From contig JAJTDU010000005.1 of NCBI GenBank assembly GCA_021298725.1, positions 1 to 64,000 on the forward strand: DNA of 64,000 nucleotides, in the 5' to 3' direction. Source of the DNA: Verrucomicrobiaceae bacterium (GTDB lineage: Bacteria; Verrucomicrobiota; Verrucomicrobiia; Verrucomicrobiales; Verrucomicrobiaceae). The notes under the pieces were generated by a model. The model was given only the letters and a program-made list of their open reading frames with translations. It was not told where the DNA came from and searched no databases. The position numbers and the translations under genes are program-made. This document shows, in pieces, positions 40,196 through 48,721 of this stretch (positions are counted from its first letter, which is position 1; every line of letters begins with the position of its first letter).

Positions 40196-41780
40196 CCAGC
40201 GTGTGGCGGTGCTTTCGTCCGTTCAGCAGTGCGCCGATCCAGGTGTAGCGCACCAGATATTCGTAGCTGACCAGCAGCAGCGCAAAGACAGCGCCACAGA
40301 CCAACAAGAACTTCCACGCGGCAGCCAGCGGCCAGTCACGCACCCAAAGCTGCGCCGCGATGACGAGCGGCAGGTGCGCGAGATACATCCAGTAGGAGGC
40401 ATCGGACAGATAGCGAATCCAGGGCCGCTCCTGCGACACGAAGCGACGAAACAGGCCCATCATCGCCGCGCTCATCATCCAGACGTAGATGACTTGAAGC
40501 AGGATGGCCATGCCGCGCAGCTTTGCAGATCCGTAGGTCAGTGAGAGGCCGGCAGGATAAACCACGAGTAGCGCAAGCGGCCATATCAACCACCAGCGGC
40601 GGCCCAGCCTGCCTTCGTGATCCTGGCTGTCAAAGTACAGCGCTCCGTAGCCAAAAAAGAGGGCGTAGTAGGCCAGCAGATGCAGCGGTGGCAAAATGCT
40701 CGATGACGTGTCTGGGCCGAAATTCGGCATCGCACGGCCCATGCACCATGCAGGGATCAAAGTGAGCGGCACCAACCAGAGACCACTCAGCGGAGAAGTC
40801 ACCCAGCGACGCGGCGCAGGTTTCCATCCGATGCGATTGGCGATCCAAGCGCACATGGAAAAGCCCGCCACCATCCAGCAGAGGAACCACAGGAACCAAA
40901 GATGACTGAAAATCGGCATCTGTGTCAAAAACAGCCAGATCGCCAACACAGGGCGTGGTCTGGCTTCCTTCGCGTCTCCACCAAGCATCTCACGCACTTC
41001 CGAGCGGCCCTGCATGAGAACTTCCCTCTCCACCGGCACTTTCATGATCCTGGCGATGAATTGCGTCACGCCCCAGTCCGCCAGCGTCGCATCCAGAGCC
41101 GTCTCGCCACGCTCGTTTTTCATCTTGGCATCAGCACCCACCTTCAGCAGCTCGCGGACGATGCTCGCACGACCCAGAAACGCCGCGCCATGCAAGGCAG
41201 TGCCACCATCACGATTCGTGCGCTTGGCATCGGCACCGCGCTGCACCAGCAGCTTGACGACTTCATCGCGCCCGAACATGGCCGCGTAGCTCAGCGGCGT
41301 CACGCCCAGCACGGGATCAGGCGCGTTCACATCCGTGCCGTCATCCAGGAGGCGACGCACAAGGTCATGATCCCCTACCGCGCAGGCTTTCCACAAGGTC
41401 GGCGGCCCCTTTTCAGCCCTGCTCTCCCCAGATCCTGCTGCGACCGCGCCAAGCCAGAACATCACCGGCACGATCGTCAGCGTGCCTAGCAGCAACGGCA
41501 GAAACACCCGTCTCAACCGGTGTTCGATCACCGCCCGTAGTCCACGCCGCCGCCAAAGCATCGCCGTGAAGAAGCCGCTCAAAACAAAAAACAGCGGCAT
41601 ACGAAAGCCATGCACGGCACTGGTCAGGATCTGAAACACACGACTCGTCTGTGAGTCCTGAACCATCCATGGCCCGCCCGTAAAGGATAGCGCCGCATGA
41701 AGAGCGATGCCCAGCAGCATCGCAAATGCCCTCAGGGCATCGAGATCGTGGCGGCGGCTAGAGGCGGGCGGGAGTTCCAT
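40182..41780 (-). CDS. Acyltransferase family 3-like membrane protein with internal ankyrin repeats
   Basis: RRHDLDALRAFAMLLGIALHAALSF...MPLFFVLSGFFTAML; ankyrin repeats (TPLSYAAMFGRDEVVKLLVQRGADAKRTNRDGGTALHGAAFLGRASIVRELLKVGAD) between early and later TM helices. Confidence 0.88.
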   Translation of the reverse strand: MELPPASSRRHDLDALRAFAMLLGIALHAALSFTGGPWMVQDSQTSRVFQILTSAVHGFRMPLFFVLSGFFTAMLWRRRGLRAVIEHRLRRVFLPLLLGTLTIVPVMFWLGAVAAGSGESRAEKGPPTLWKACAVGDHDLVRRLLDDGTDVNAPDPVLGVTPLSYAAMFGRDEVVKLLVQRGADAKRTNRDGGTALHGAAFLGRASIVRELLKVGADAKMKNERGETALDATLADWGVTQFIARIMKVPVEREVLMQGRSEVREMLGGDAKEARPRPVLAIWLFLTQMPIFSHLWFLWFLCWMVAGFSMCAWIANRIGWKPAPRRWVTSPLSGLWLVPLTLIPAWCMGRAMPNFGPDTSSSILPPLHLLAYYALFFGYGALYFDSQDHEGRLGRRWWLIWPLALLVVYPAGLSLTYGSAKLRGMAILLQVIYVWMMSAAMMGLFRRFVSQERPWIRYLSDASYWMYLAHLPLVIAAQLWVRDWPLAAAWKFLLVCGAVFALLLVSYEYLVRYTWIGALLNGRKHRHTLATQT

Positions 41781-41829
41781 GGAGTGACCTCGTAAACTGC
41801 TGTGCAGAGCCGAGGTTTCGCGTTTGTTT

Positions 41830-42678
41830 TCAGCGTTTCAGCCCGAGCAGCTTCAAACTGTCGCGGTGAATCATCGCCTCGATCTGCGTCATATCCAGAC
41901 GCGGTAGCTTGGTGCCTTCCAGCATGTCGTTGAGCTTGCGGATGCCGTCGATGCTCGCGTTCACCGTGGTGAAGGGGAAATCGGTGCCGAAAAGCAGCTT
42001 GTTCCAAACGCCGTATTCTTGAGCGAGCATGAGCGAATTATAAAGCTGCCATGGCCGATAATGCAGTGCGCTGACATCCGCGAAGACGTTTTCGTGCTTT
42101 CGGATCGTCACGATGCATTCGCCTTCATAAGGGTGCCCAAGATGAGCGAGAATGATCTTCATGCCAGGGTGCTTCAGAGCGACGGGTTCGATCAATCGTG
42201 GAAGCGTGAACGCCAGCGGTGCCTGCGTGATAAACGTCGTGCCCATGTGCAGCAGCACCGGCAGGCTTTTCGCCTCCGCATATTGCCATAGCGGCTCCAG
42301 TTTTGGATCATCCGGGCTGAAGCCCGCATACATCGGCATCAGCTTGATCCCGCGCAGCCCCAGTTCCTCGCAGCCCATGCGCATCTCGCGTTCCCAGCCC
42401 TCCTGCGTCGGGTCCAGCGCCATGAAGCCGATCAAACGCCGCGCATCCCGCGCCACATACTCGGCCACCGTTTTGTCATCGACCCACAGGCCACTGAGCT
42501 TTGACTTGCCGCCGAAAACGATCGTTGTGGTGTCATCGGGTGCCGTGGCGCGGTAGGCCTCATAGGTCGCGCTCATGTCCACCTTGACTCCCGGTCGCGC
42601 ACGACCCGCTTGATGGATGAAGTCGGCGGAGAAGTCGGCAGGAAAGTTCCAGGCGTGGGAGTGAACGTCGATGATCAT
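41830..42678 (-). CDS. Amidohydrolase family (TIM-barrel, ACMSD-like)
   Basis: MIIDVHSHAWNFP, GCEELGLRGIKLMPMYAGFSPDD, MKIILAHLGHPYEGECI, LLFGTDFPFTTV. Confidence 0.88.
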   Translation of the reverse strand: MIIDVHSHAWNFPADFSADFIHQAGRARPGVKVDMSATYEAYRATAPDDTTTIVFGGKSKLSGLWVDDKTVAEYVARDARRLIGFMALDPTQEGWEREMRMGCEELGLRGIKLMPMYAGFSPDDPKLEPLWQYAEAKSLPVLLHMGTTFITQAPLAFTLPRLIEPVALKHPGMKIILAHLGHPYEGECIVTIRKHENVFADVSALHYRPWQLYNSLMLAQEYGVWNKLLFGTDFPFTTVNASIDGIRKLNDMLEGTKLPRLDMTQIEAMIHRDSLKLLGLKR

Positions 42679-42683
42679 GGTCG

Positions 42684-45600
42684 ATGAAAATAGAAAGCTG
42701 CACGTTTTCCATTTCCTTCATCCTTTCGTCATCATCGGGATCGCCATGGCCAGACGGGTGCGGCGCAGCGCGTCGATGGCGGGCAACCATGGCAGGATAT
42801 TACCATTTTTTGATGGCAATGACACACAGAGGCCGGTCGGCTCGCAGCGTTGGTTTGGAGGTGAACCATCTTCCCATCATCGCCACGACCACTTTCCTGC
42901 TTCTTGCGGGTGAGGCAGCTCTAAGCGCCGATGACCTGTTCTCATCGAAAATCGAACCGCTGCTCAAACAGCGCTGCTTTGAATGCCATTCGCATGAGAA
43001 GAAGATCAAAGGTGGTCTCGCGCTCGATTCGAAGAGCGGCTGGGAAAAGGGCGGGGAGAGCGGCCCGGTGATCTTTCCGGGCAAACCGGAGGCGAGTTTG
43101 CTCATCCAGGCGGTGAGTCATGTGGAGAAGGACCTCAAGATGCCGCCGAAGAAGATGCTGCCTGCATCCGAAATCGCGCTGCTCACCGAGTGGGTGCGTC
43201 AGGGAGCACCTGATCCGCGCGTGGCAGCCCAATCGACCACGCTTGCCGCCGATGATGCCTGGGAAGCGGAGTTTCAGAAGCGTCTCGACTGGTGGAGCCT
43301 CAAACCGATGCGCCCCGCCACCAGCGGAAGCGTGGACGCCTTCATCCAAGCCGCTCAAACGGCCGCCGGACTCGAAATGACTCCGCAGGCCGCGCCGGAG
43401 GTGCTGCGTCGTCGTTTAAGCTTCGTGCTCACCGGCTTACCGCCGTCCGACAGGTCGGACAGGTCCAACCTGTCTGACGATGTCGATCATCTTCTCGCCT
43501 CACCGCACTTCGGCGAACACTTCGCCCGCCACTGGATGGATGTCGTGCGCTACACGGACACCTACGGCTACGAATGGGACAATCCCGCCAAAGGTTCCCA
43601 CGAATACCGCGACTACCTCATCCGCGCCTTCAACGAAGACATCGGCTTCGATCAACTCCTGCGTGAACAACTCGCCGGAGACCTCCTGCCGAAGCCACGC
43701 ATCCACGCGAAGGCGCAGACCAACGAAAGCCTCATCGGGCCGATGTTTTACCATCTCGGCGAGCATCGCCACGGCAGCAGCCTCATGTTCAACGGCATCC
43801 ATCAGGAGATGGTGAACAACAAGATCGACGCCTTCTCGAAGGCCTTCCTCGCCACCACCGTCGCCTGCGCCCGTTGCCACGATCACAAGCTCGAAGCCGT
43901 CTCGCAGCGCGACTACTACGCGCTCGCCGCCATGTTCACCACGCCGCGCTGGACCTCGCGCGTCATTGATGCTCCAGACAAGAACGCCGCCGCCATCGCG
44001 CAGCTCAAACAACTGCGCCAAGGCATCCGCGGTGAACTCGCCGCGCTCTGGACAAGGAAAGGCGCTTTCCAAGCGCCCACACTCAAAGCTTGGGCGGTTC
44101 AAAACCGCCCCTCCTTGGAAAACGCGAAGCCGCAGGACATCGCGTATCCGCTGGCCCGCCTGCTGAATGACACGCTGTGGCTCACACCCCAAAATCTACG
44201 TGCCACAGCACAGCACACGACCTTCATCATCGACAAAGATCACTCCATTCTCGCCACAGGCACCACGCCGGACAAAGACAGCTACACGGTGAACTTCACC
44301 ACCGAGCCAGGCGCAGTCAGCGAGATGCAGCTTGCAGCGCTCACGCATCCCACCTTGCCCGAGCGCGGCCCGGGTCGCACGAATCGCGGCAACTTCGTGC
44401 TCAATGACCTCCGCATCGAATTGAAGCCTCGCCTCGCCGATGGCAGCACGGGCGCAGCGAAGCAAATCAAGCTCGCCACCGCACGCGCCAGCTATGCGCA
44501 GCCCGGCTACGAAGTGGAAGGCCTGCTGAAGCCTGCCACAGGCCGCCGAGGCTGGGCAGTGGGACTCGCACCGCAGAGCATGGATCACACCGCGCGTTTC
44601 ACCTTCACCGAGGCCGTCGAACTACCGCATGGCGGCGACTGGACGATCACGCTGGACCACTCGTATGGCACCGATCATCTGCTGGGGCGCTTCCGCATTT
44701 CGATGGGCCGCGAAGTGGCCTCGACCACCGATGCTGCTCAAACCGCTCGCTGGCAGGAACTGGCCGCCGAATGGCAAAAAGCTCGCGAAACGGCAAAAAC
44801 AAGGAACGGCGCTTTTCAAGCGCCCTGGGCGATCACCAACCGCCCTTCCATGGGTTGGGTCTTTGAAGGCGAAGGCATCGAAAATGGCCAAACCGACGAC
44901 GGCACGCCCCTCATCGCCCTCGGGGGCGAAAACGTCGTCGCAGGCTTGTTGCCGCGTGGCTGGCATTCGCACGCTTTGAGCTCGAAACTGCCCGGAAGCC
45001 TGCGCATGCCGCCGCAGCATCTCGTTCCAGGCAAGTTCGTGAGCCTTAACCTCGCTGGAGGCGAGTTTGGCGGTCATCTCGTCGTCGATGACCACGCCTT
45101 CCAAAACGAAACCATCGCGTTTTACACGAACCCCAAGCCGCATTGGCGCTCCTACACCGACGCCGAGCTAAAAAACGGAGCGCAGCAGGTCACCATCGAG
45201 TTTTGCACCTCCTCGCTGAATCCGAACTTCCCGCCACGCACCGGTTTGGCCAAGGGCCTCAAAAACGACGATTTCGGCCACGACAAACGAAGCTGGCTCA
45301 GCATCACCGGCATCGTCACGCATGACACCGCCGGCACGCCGCAAGATGAACTCGATGCCTTCGCCAGTTTGTATCCCAACCAGGCCGCCACGCCTTGGGA
45401 AAGCATCGCCGCGTGGTTCAATGCCGCCGTGAGCCGCTGGTGCGAAAATAAACCCCTTCCTGGCGACCGTGAAGTGCTCGATTGGCTCATCGCGAATGGC
45501 TTGCTGCCCAACAAAGCTGAATCCAGCACTAAGCTCGCACAATTCATCGCCGACTATCGCCGCATCGAGTCCGGCATCGCCTTCCCACGCACGGTGAACA

Positions 45601-46652
45601 GCATGGACGAGCGCGATGTGATGCCCGTGAAGTATCCGCTCAACGTCCGCGGCAACGTGGACACCACCGGCGAGCTCATTGAGCCCGCCTCAATGAAAAT
45701 GCTGCATGGCGAACGCATCACCAACCGCCTCGCCCTCGCCGAATCGCTGCTGCATCCCGAGCATCCGCTCACCGCCCGTGTCTATGTGAACCGCGTGTGG
45801 CAGTGGATCTTCGGCACCGGCCTCGTCGCCACACCCGATGACTTCGGCCGCCTCGGCGACAAACCCTCGCACCCCGAACTGCTCGACTGGCTCGCCCGCG
45901 AGTTCATCCGCGAAGGCTGGTCCACGAAGCAACTCGTGCGCAAACTCGTGCTCAGTCAAACCTTCCGCCAAGGATCCGGGAACAGCTCAAGGAAGGGCGC
46001 TTTTCAAGCGCCCACGGCGGTTGCAAACCGCCGCTCCTTGGATGTCGATCCCTACAACCGCCGGCTCTCCTTCTACCCCACGCGTCGCCTCGAAGCCGAG
46101 TCCATCCGCGATTCCCTGCTCGCTGTCTCCGGCCAACTCGATCCCCAACTCTATGGCCGCCCCATCCTGCCGCTTCGAACTGCCGAGGACGGCGCCAAGC
46201 GCCTCTTCGCCGGCCCGCTCGACGGCCACGGTCGCCGCTCGATCTACCTGCAAATGTCCATCATGGACCCACCGAAGTTTTTGACAGGCTTCAACCTCCC
46301 CGACCTCAAACTGCCCACCGGCCGCCGTGATGTGACCAACGTGCCCTCGCAAGCGTTGATCATGCTCAATGATCCATTTGTGAATGCCATGGCCAAGGCG
46401 TGGGCGGAGAAGTTGGTGAAAATCGAAAGCAGCGAGGAAGAAGTCGTTCGCCTCATGTTCCGTCAGGCCTATGCACGCGATCCAAGCGATACCGAGCTGC
46501 AACGCTGGCTCAAGGAGGGGCGGTTTTTAACCGCCCAAGGAGGGGCGATTTCCAACCGCCCCGAGGCGCTTGAAAAGCGGCTATCCTTAGAAGGCCTGCA
46601 GGCTCTCGCTCACGCCATCTTCAACACCAAAGAGTTCATCTATTATCGTTAA
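42684..46652 (+). CDS. PSD1 family protein (planctomycete cytochrome C / DUF1549 / DUF1553); start uncertain
   Basis: KQRCFECHSHEKKIKGGLALDSKSGWEKGGESGPVIFPGKPEASLLIQAV, HFARHWMDVVRYTDTYGYEWD, HPLTARVYVNRVWQWIFGTGLVATPDDFG; true start probably near the LPIIATTTFLLLAGEAALSADD signal segment. Confidence 0.93.
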   Translation: MKIESCTFSISFILSSSSGSPWPDGCGAARRWRATMAGYYHFLMAMTHRGRSARSVGLEVNHLPIIATTTFLLLAGEAALSADDLFSSKIEPLLKQRCFECHSHEKKIKGGLALDSKSGWEKGGESGPVIFPGKPEASLLIQAVSHVEKDLKMPPKKMLPASEIALLTEWVRQGAPDPRVAAQSTTLAADDAWEAEFQKRLDWWSLKPMRPATSGSVDAFIQAAQTAAGLEMTPQAAPEVLRRRLSFVLTGLPPSDRSDRSNLSDDVDHLLASPHFGEHFARHWMDVVRYTDTYGYEWDNPAKGSHEYRDYLIRAFNEDIGFDQLLREQLAGDLLPKPRIHAKAQTNESLIGPMFYHLGEHRHGSSLMFNGIHQEMVNNKIDAFSKAFLATTVACARCHDHKLEAVSQRDYYALAAMFTTPRWTSRVIDAPDKNAAAIAQLKQLRQGIRGELAALWTRKGAFQAPTLKAWAVQNRPSLENAKPQDIAYPLARLLNDTLWLTPQNLRATAQHTTFIIDKDHSILATGTTPDKDSYTVNFTTEPGAVSEMQLAALTHPTLPERGPGRTNRGNFVLNDLRIELKPRLADGSTGAAKQIKLATARASYAQPGYEVEGLLKPATGRRGWAVGLAPQSMDHTARFTFTEAVELPHGGDWTITLDHSYGTDHLLGRFRISMGREVASTTDAAQTARWQELAAEWQKARETAKTRNGAFQAPWAITNRPSMGWVFEGEGIENGQTDDGTPLIALGGENVVAGLLPRGWHSHALSSKLPGSLRMPPQHLVPGKFVSLNLAGGEFGGHLVVDDHAFQNETIAFYTNPKPHWRSYTDAELKNGAQQVTIEFCTSSLNPNFPPRTGLAKGLKNDDFGHDKRSWLSITGIVTHDTAGTPQDELDAFASLYPNQAATPWESIAAWFNAAVSRWCENKPLPGDREVLDWLIANGLLPNKAESSTKLAQFIADYRRIESGIAFPRTVNSMDERDVMPVKYPLNVRGNVDTTGELIEPASMKMLHGERITNRLALAESLLHPEHPLTARVYVNRVWQWIFGTGLVATPDDFGRLGDKPSHPELLDWLAREFIREGWSTKQLVRKLVLSQTFRQGSGNSSRKGAFQAPTAVANRRSLDVDPYNRRLSFYPTRRLEAESIRDSLLAVSGQLDPQLYGRPILPLRTAEDGAKRLFAGPLDGHGRRSIYLQMSIMDPPKFLTGFNLPDLKLPTGRRDVTNVPSQALIMLNDPFVNAMAKAWAEKLVKIESSEEEVVRLMFRQAYARDPSDTELQRWLKEGRFLTAQGGAISNRPEALEKRLSLEGLQALAHAIFNTKEFIYYR
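43445..43478. repeat. Small nested palindrome in PSD1 gene, in frame
   Basis: GTCCGACAGGTCGGACAGGTCCAACCTGTCTGAC; encodes SDRSDRSNLSDD. Confidence 0.65.
44053..44118. repeat. RAYT-associated REP pair copy A, in frame in PSD1
   Basis: CAAGGAAAGGCGCTTTCCAAGCGCCCACACTCAAAGCTTGGGCGGTTCAAAACCGCCCCTCCTTGG; 66 bp = 22 codons. Confidence 0.92.
44800..44853. repeat. RAYT-associated REP pair copy B (second hairpin degenerate), in frame in PSD1
   Basis: CAAGGAACGGCGCTTTTCAAGCGCCCTGGGCGATCACCAACCGCCCTTCCATGG; 54 bp. Confidence 0.85.
45988..46041. repeat. RAYT-associated REP pair copy C, in frame in PSD1
   Basis: CAAGGAAGGGCGCTTTTCAAGCGCCCACGGCGGTTGCAAACCGCCGCTCCTTGG; 54 bp. Confidence 0.93.
46511..46590. 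repeat. Compound REP copy D, in frame near the PSD1 3' end
   Basis: CAAGGAGGGGCGGTTTTTAACCGCCCAAGGAGGGGCGATTTCCAACCGCCCCGAGGCGCTTGAAAAGCGGCTATCCTTAG. Confidence 0.85.
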
Positions 46653-46708
46653 CCAAGGAGGGATGCTTTTTAAGCGCCCACAGGCGGTTAAAAAACCGCC
46701 TCTCCTTG
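46653..46708. repeat. REP pair copy E, 5' flank of RAYT
   Basis: CCAAGGAGGGATGCTTTTTAAGCGCCCACAGGCGGTTAAAAAACCGCCTCTCCTTG; starts directly after the PSD1 stop codon. Confidence 0.93.
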
Positions 46709-46717
46709 TTCATCGCC

Positions 46718-47350
46718 ATGTCACCGAAATTCTTCAACCCCTGGCGCGAGATTGATCGCACGCACAACCATCTGCCACATTGGCAGCAGGAAGGTGCATC
46801 GTATTTCGTGACATGGCGGTTGACGGACTCGCTGCCGAAAGCGCTGCTCGATCTGCATTACCACGAGTGCGAGCAGTGGATTCGTTTGCATCCAGTGCCG
46901 TGGGATGAAACGACGGAGAAGGAGTATCACCAGCTCTTCTCCACGCGCATGGATCAGTGGCTGGATCAAGGCCACGGCTCCTGCATTCTACGCACGCCCG
47001 CACACGCAGAGGTCGTGGCGGGCGCTTTGCATCACTTCGAAAGTGAACGCGTGGCTTTGATCAGCTTTGTGGTGATGCCCAACCATGTGCATGTGCTCTT
47101 AACGCTGAAACCCGAGTGGAAGCTGGAGGAAATGATTCACTCATGGAAACGCCACTCCGCCAACGAGATCAATCGCCAGTGTGGCGACACCGGTGCGCTA
47201 TGGATGAAGGACTACTTTGACCGCCTGATCCGTGACCGCGCGCACTTGAACAATTGCGTCCGCTACATCCGTAACAATCCAACCAAGGCCCGACTTCGTG
47301 CTGGGGAATATGCACTCTATGAATCTCCTTTCGCTCAAAGCATCCTCTGA
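46718..47350 (+). mobile_element. REP-associated tyrosine transposase (Y1/IS200-like HUH, RAYT)
   Basis: FFNPWREIDRTHNHLPHWQQEGASYFVTWRLTDSLP, HUH motif VVMPNHVHVLLTL, catalytic Tyr region NCVRYIRNNPTKARL. Confidence 0.93.
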
Positions 47351-48721
47351 CCAAGGAAGGGCGCTTTTTAAGCGCCCAGGGCGGTTGCAAACCGCCCCTC
47401 CCTGTTGCTCCCGCCGCCAAGTTTTGGCCTCCGCTTCCGCAGGATTCGGCATGCTCGCTCTCCGTGCGATGGCCGGGATGCCGCTGCACAATCGCGCACG
47501 AGCCAAGAACATCATCTTCTGCTTCATGGACGGCGGGCCGAGCCATGTGGACACCTTTGACCCGAAATCGATGCTCAAGAAGCACGAGGGCAAGGCCATC
47601 GGTGAGAGCGCGGTGACGAAGCGCTCGCAGTCAAACGCGGGACGCGTGTGGATGGGCAGCCCGTGGAAGTTCAAGCAACGCGGTCAAAGCGGCCTGTGGG
47701 TGAGCGATCTGCTCCCAAATATCGCACAGGTCGTGGACAAACTCTGCGTGGTGCGTTCGATGGTCGGCGAACTGCCTTTGCATGGTCAGCAGAACCTGTT
47801 GCTGCACACCGGACGCATCCTCGGCCAGGCACCGAGCTTTGGCGCATGGGTTTCGTATGGACTCGGCACGGAGAACGCGAACCTGCCCGGCTACGTCGTG
47901 CTCAACAACGACTGGGTGCCCAATGGCGGCCTTGAAAACTTCGGCAGCTCATTTTTACCCGCCAGTCATCAGGCCACGATGGTTCGCGCGAAAGGTGTGC
48001 CAGTCGATAACATCGCGCCGCAGGACGCCGCGACCATCCAGCGCCGCAAACTCGCCTTGCTGGCCGAACAAGACGCCGAATTTGCCGCCAGCACCTCCGA
48101 TGCGCGAGCTATCGAAGGTGCCATCGCGAACTACGAGACCGCCTTCCGCATGCAAAGCGCCGTGCCGGACATCGCCGACATCAGCCGCGAGCCCGAGCAC
48201 ATCCGCAAACTCTACGGTCTCGATTCCACCGACGAACACCAGCGCTTCTACGCCACGCAGGCGTTGCGAGCTCGCCGATTGGTCGAAGCCGGCGTGCGCT
48301 TCGTCGAGATCACCTGCCCCAGTTTTGACGGCAACAACTCCCCCTGGGACCAGCACGGCCTCCTGAAGCAAAACCACGAAAAAAACGCCCGCATCACCGA
48401 TCAAAGCGTCGCCGCGCTCATCACCGATCTCGATCAGCGCGGCCTGCTCGATGAAACCATCGTCCTCTGGGCTGGTGAGATGGGCCGCACGCCGCACACC
48501 CCGAAAATCAGCGCTACGGCGGGCCGCGACCACCACGTAAACGGCTACAGCCTCTTCATGGCCGGCGGCGGCTTCCAAGGCGGCATGACCTTTGGCGAAA
48601 CCGATGAATTCGGCAACGCCGTCGCCAGCAACCCCGTCAGCATCCACGACATCCACGCGACGCTGCTGCATCAAATGTCACCGATGTGCATGGGCGTGTG
48701 ATTGGCGAATTGCTAGGCTGA
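47298..48721 (+). pseudogene. DUF1501 protein, 3' frameshift with apparent loss of about 20 codons; start overlaps RAYT
   Basis: SRRQVLASASAGFGMLALRAMAG...FCFMDGGPSHVDTFDPKSML; ORF ends LLHQMSPMCMGV but the native-like tail TDVHGRVIGELLG* is in the next frame at 48680..48721. Confidence 0.82.
47351..47404. repeat. REP pair copy F, 3' flank of RAYT
   Basis: CCAAGGAAGGGCGCTTTTTAAGCGCCCAGGGCGGTTGCAAACCGCCCCTCCCTG; starts directly after the RAYT stop codon. Confidence 0.93.
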
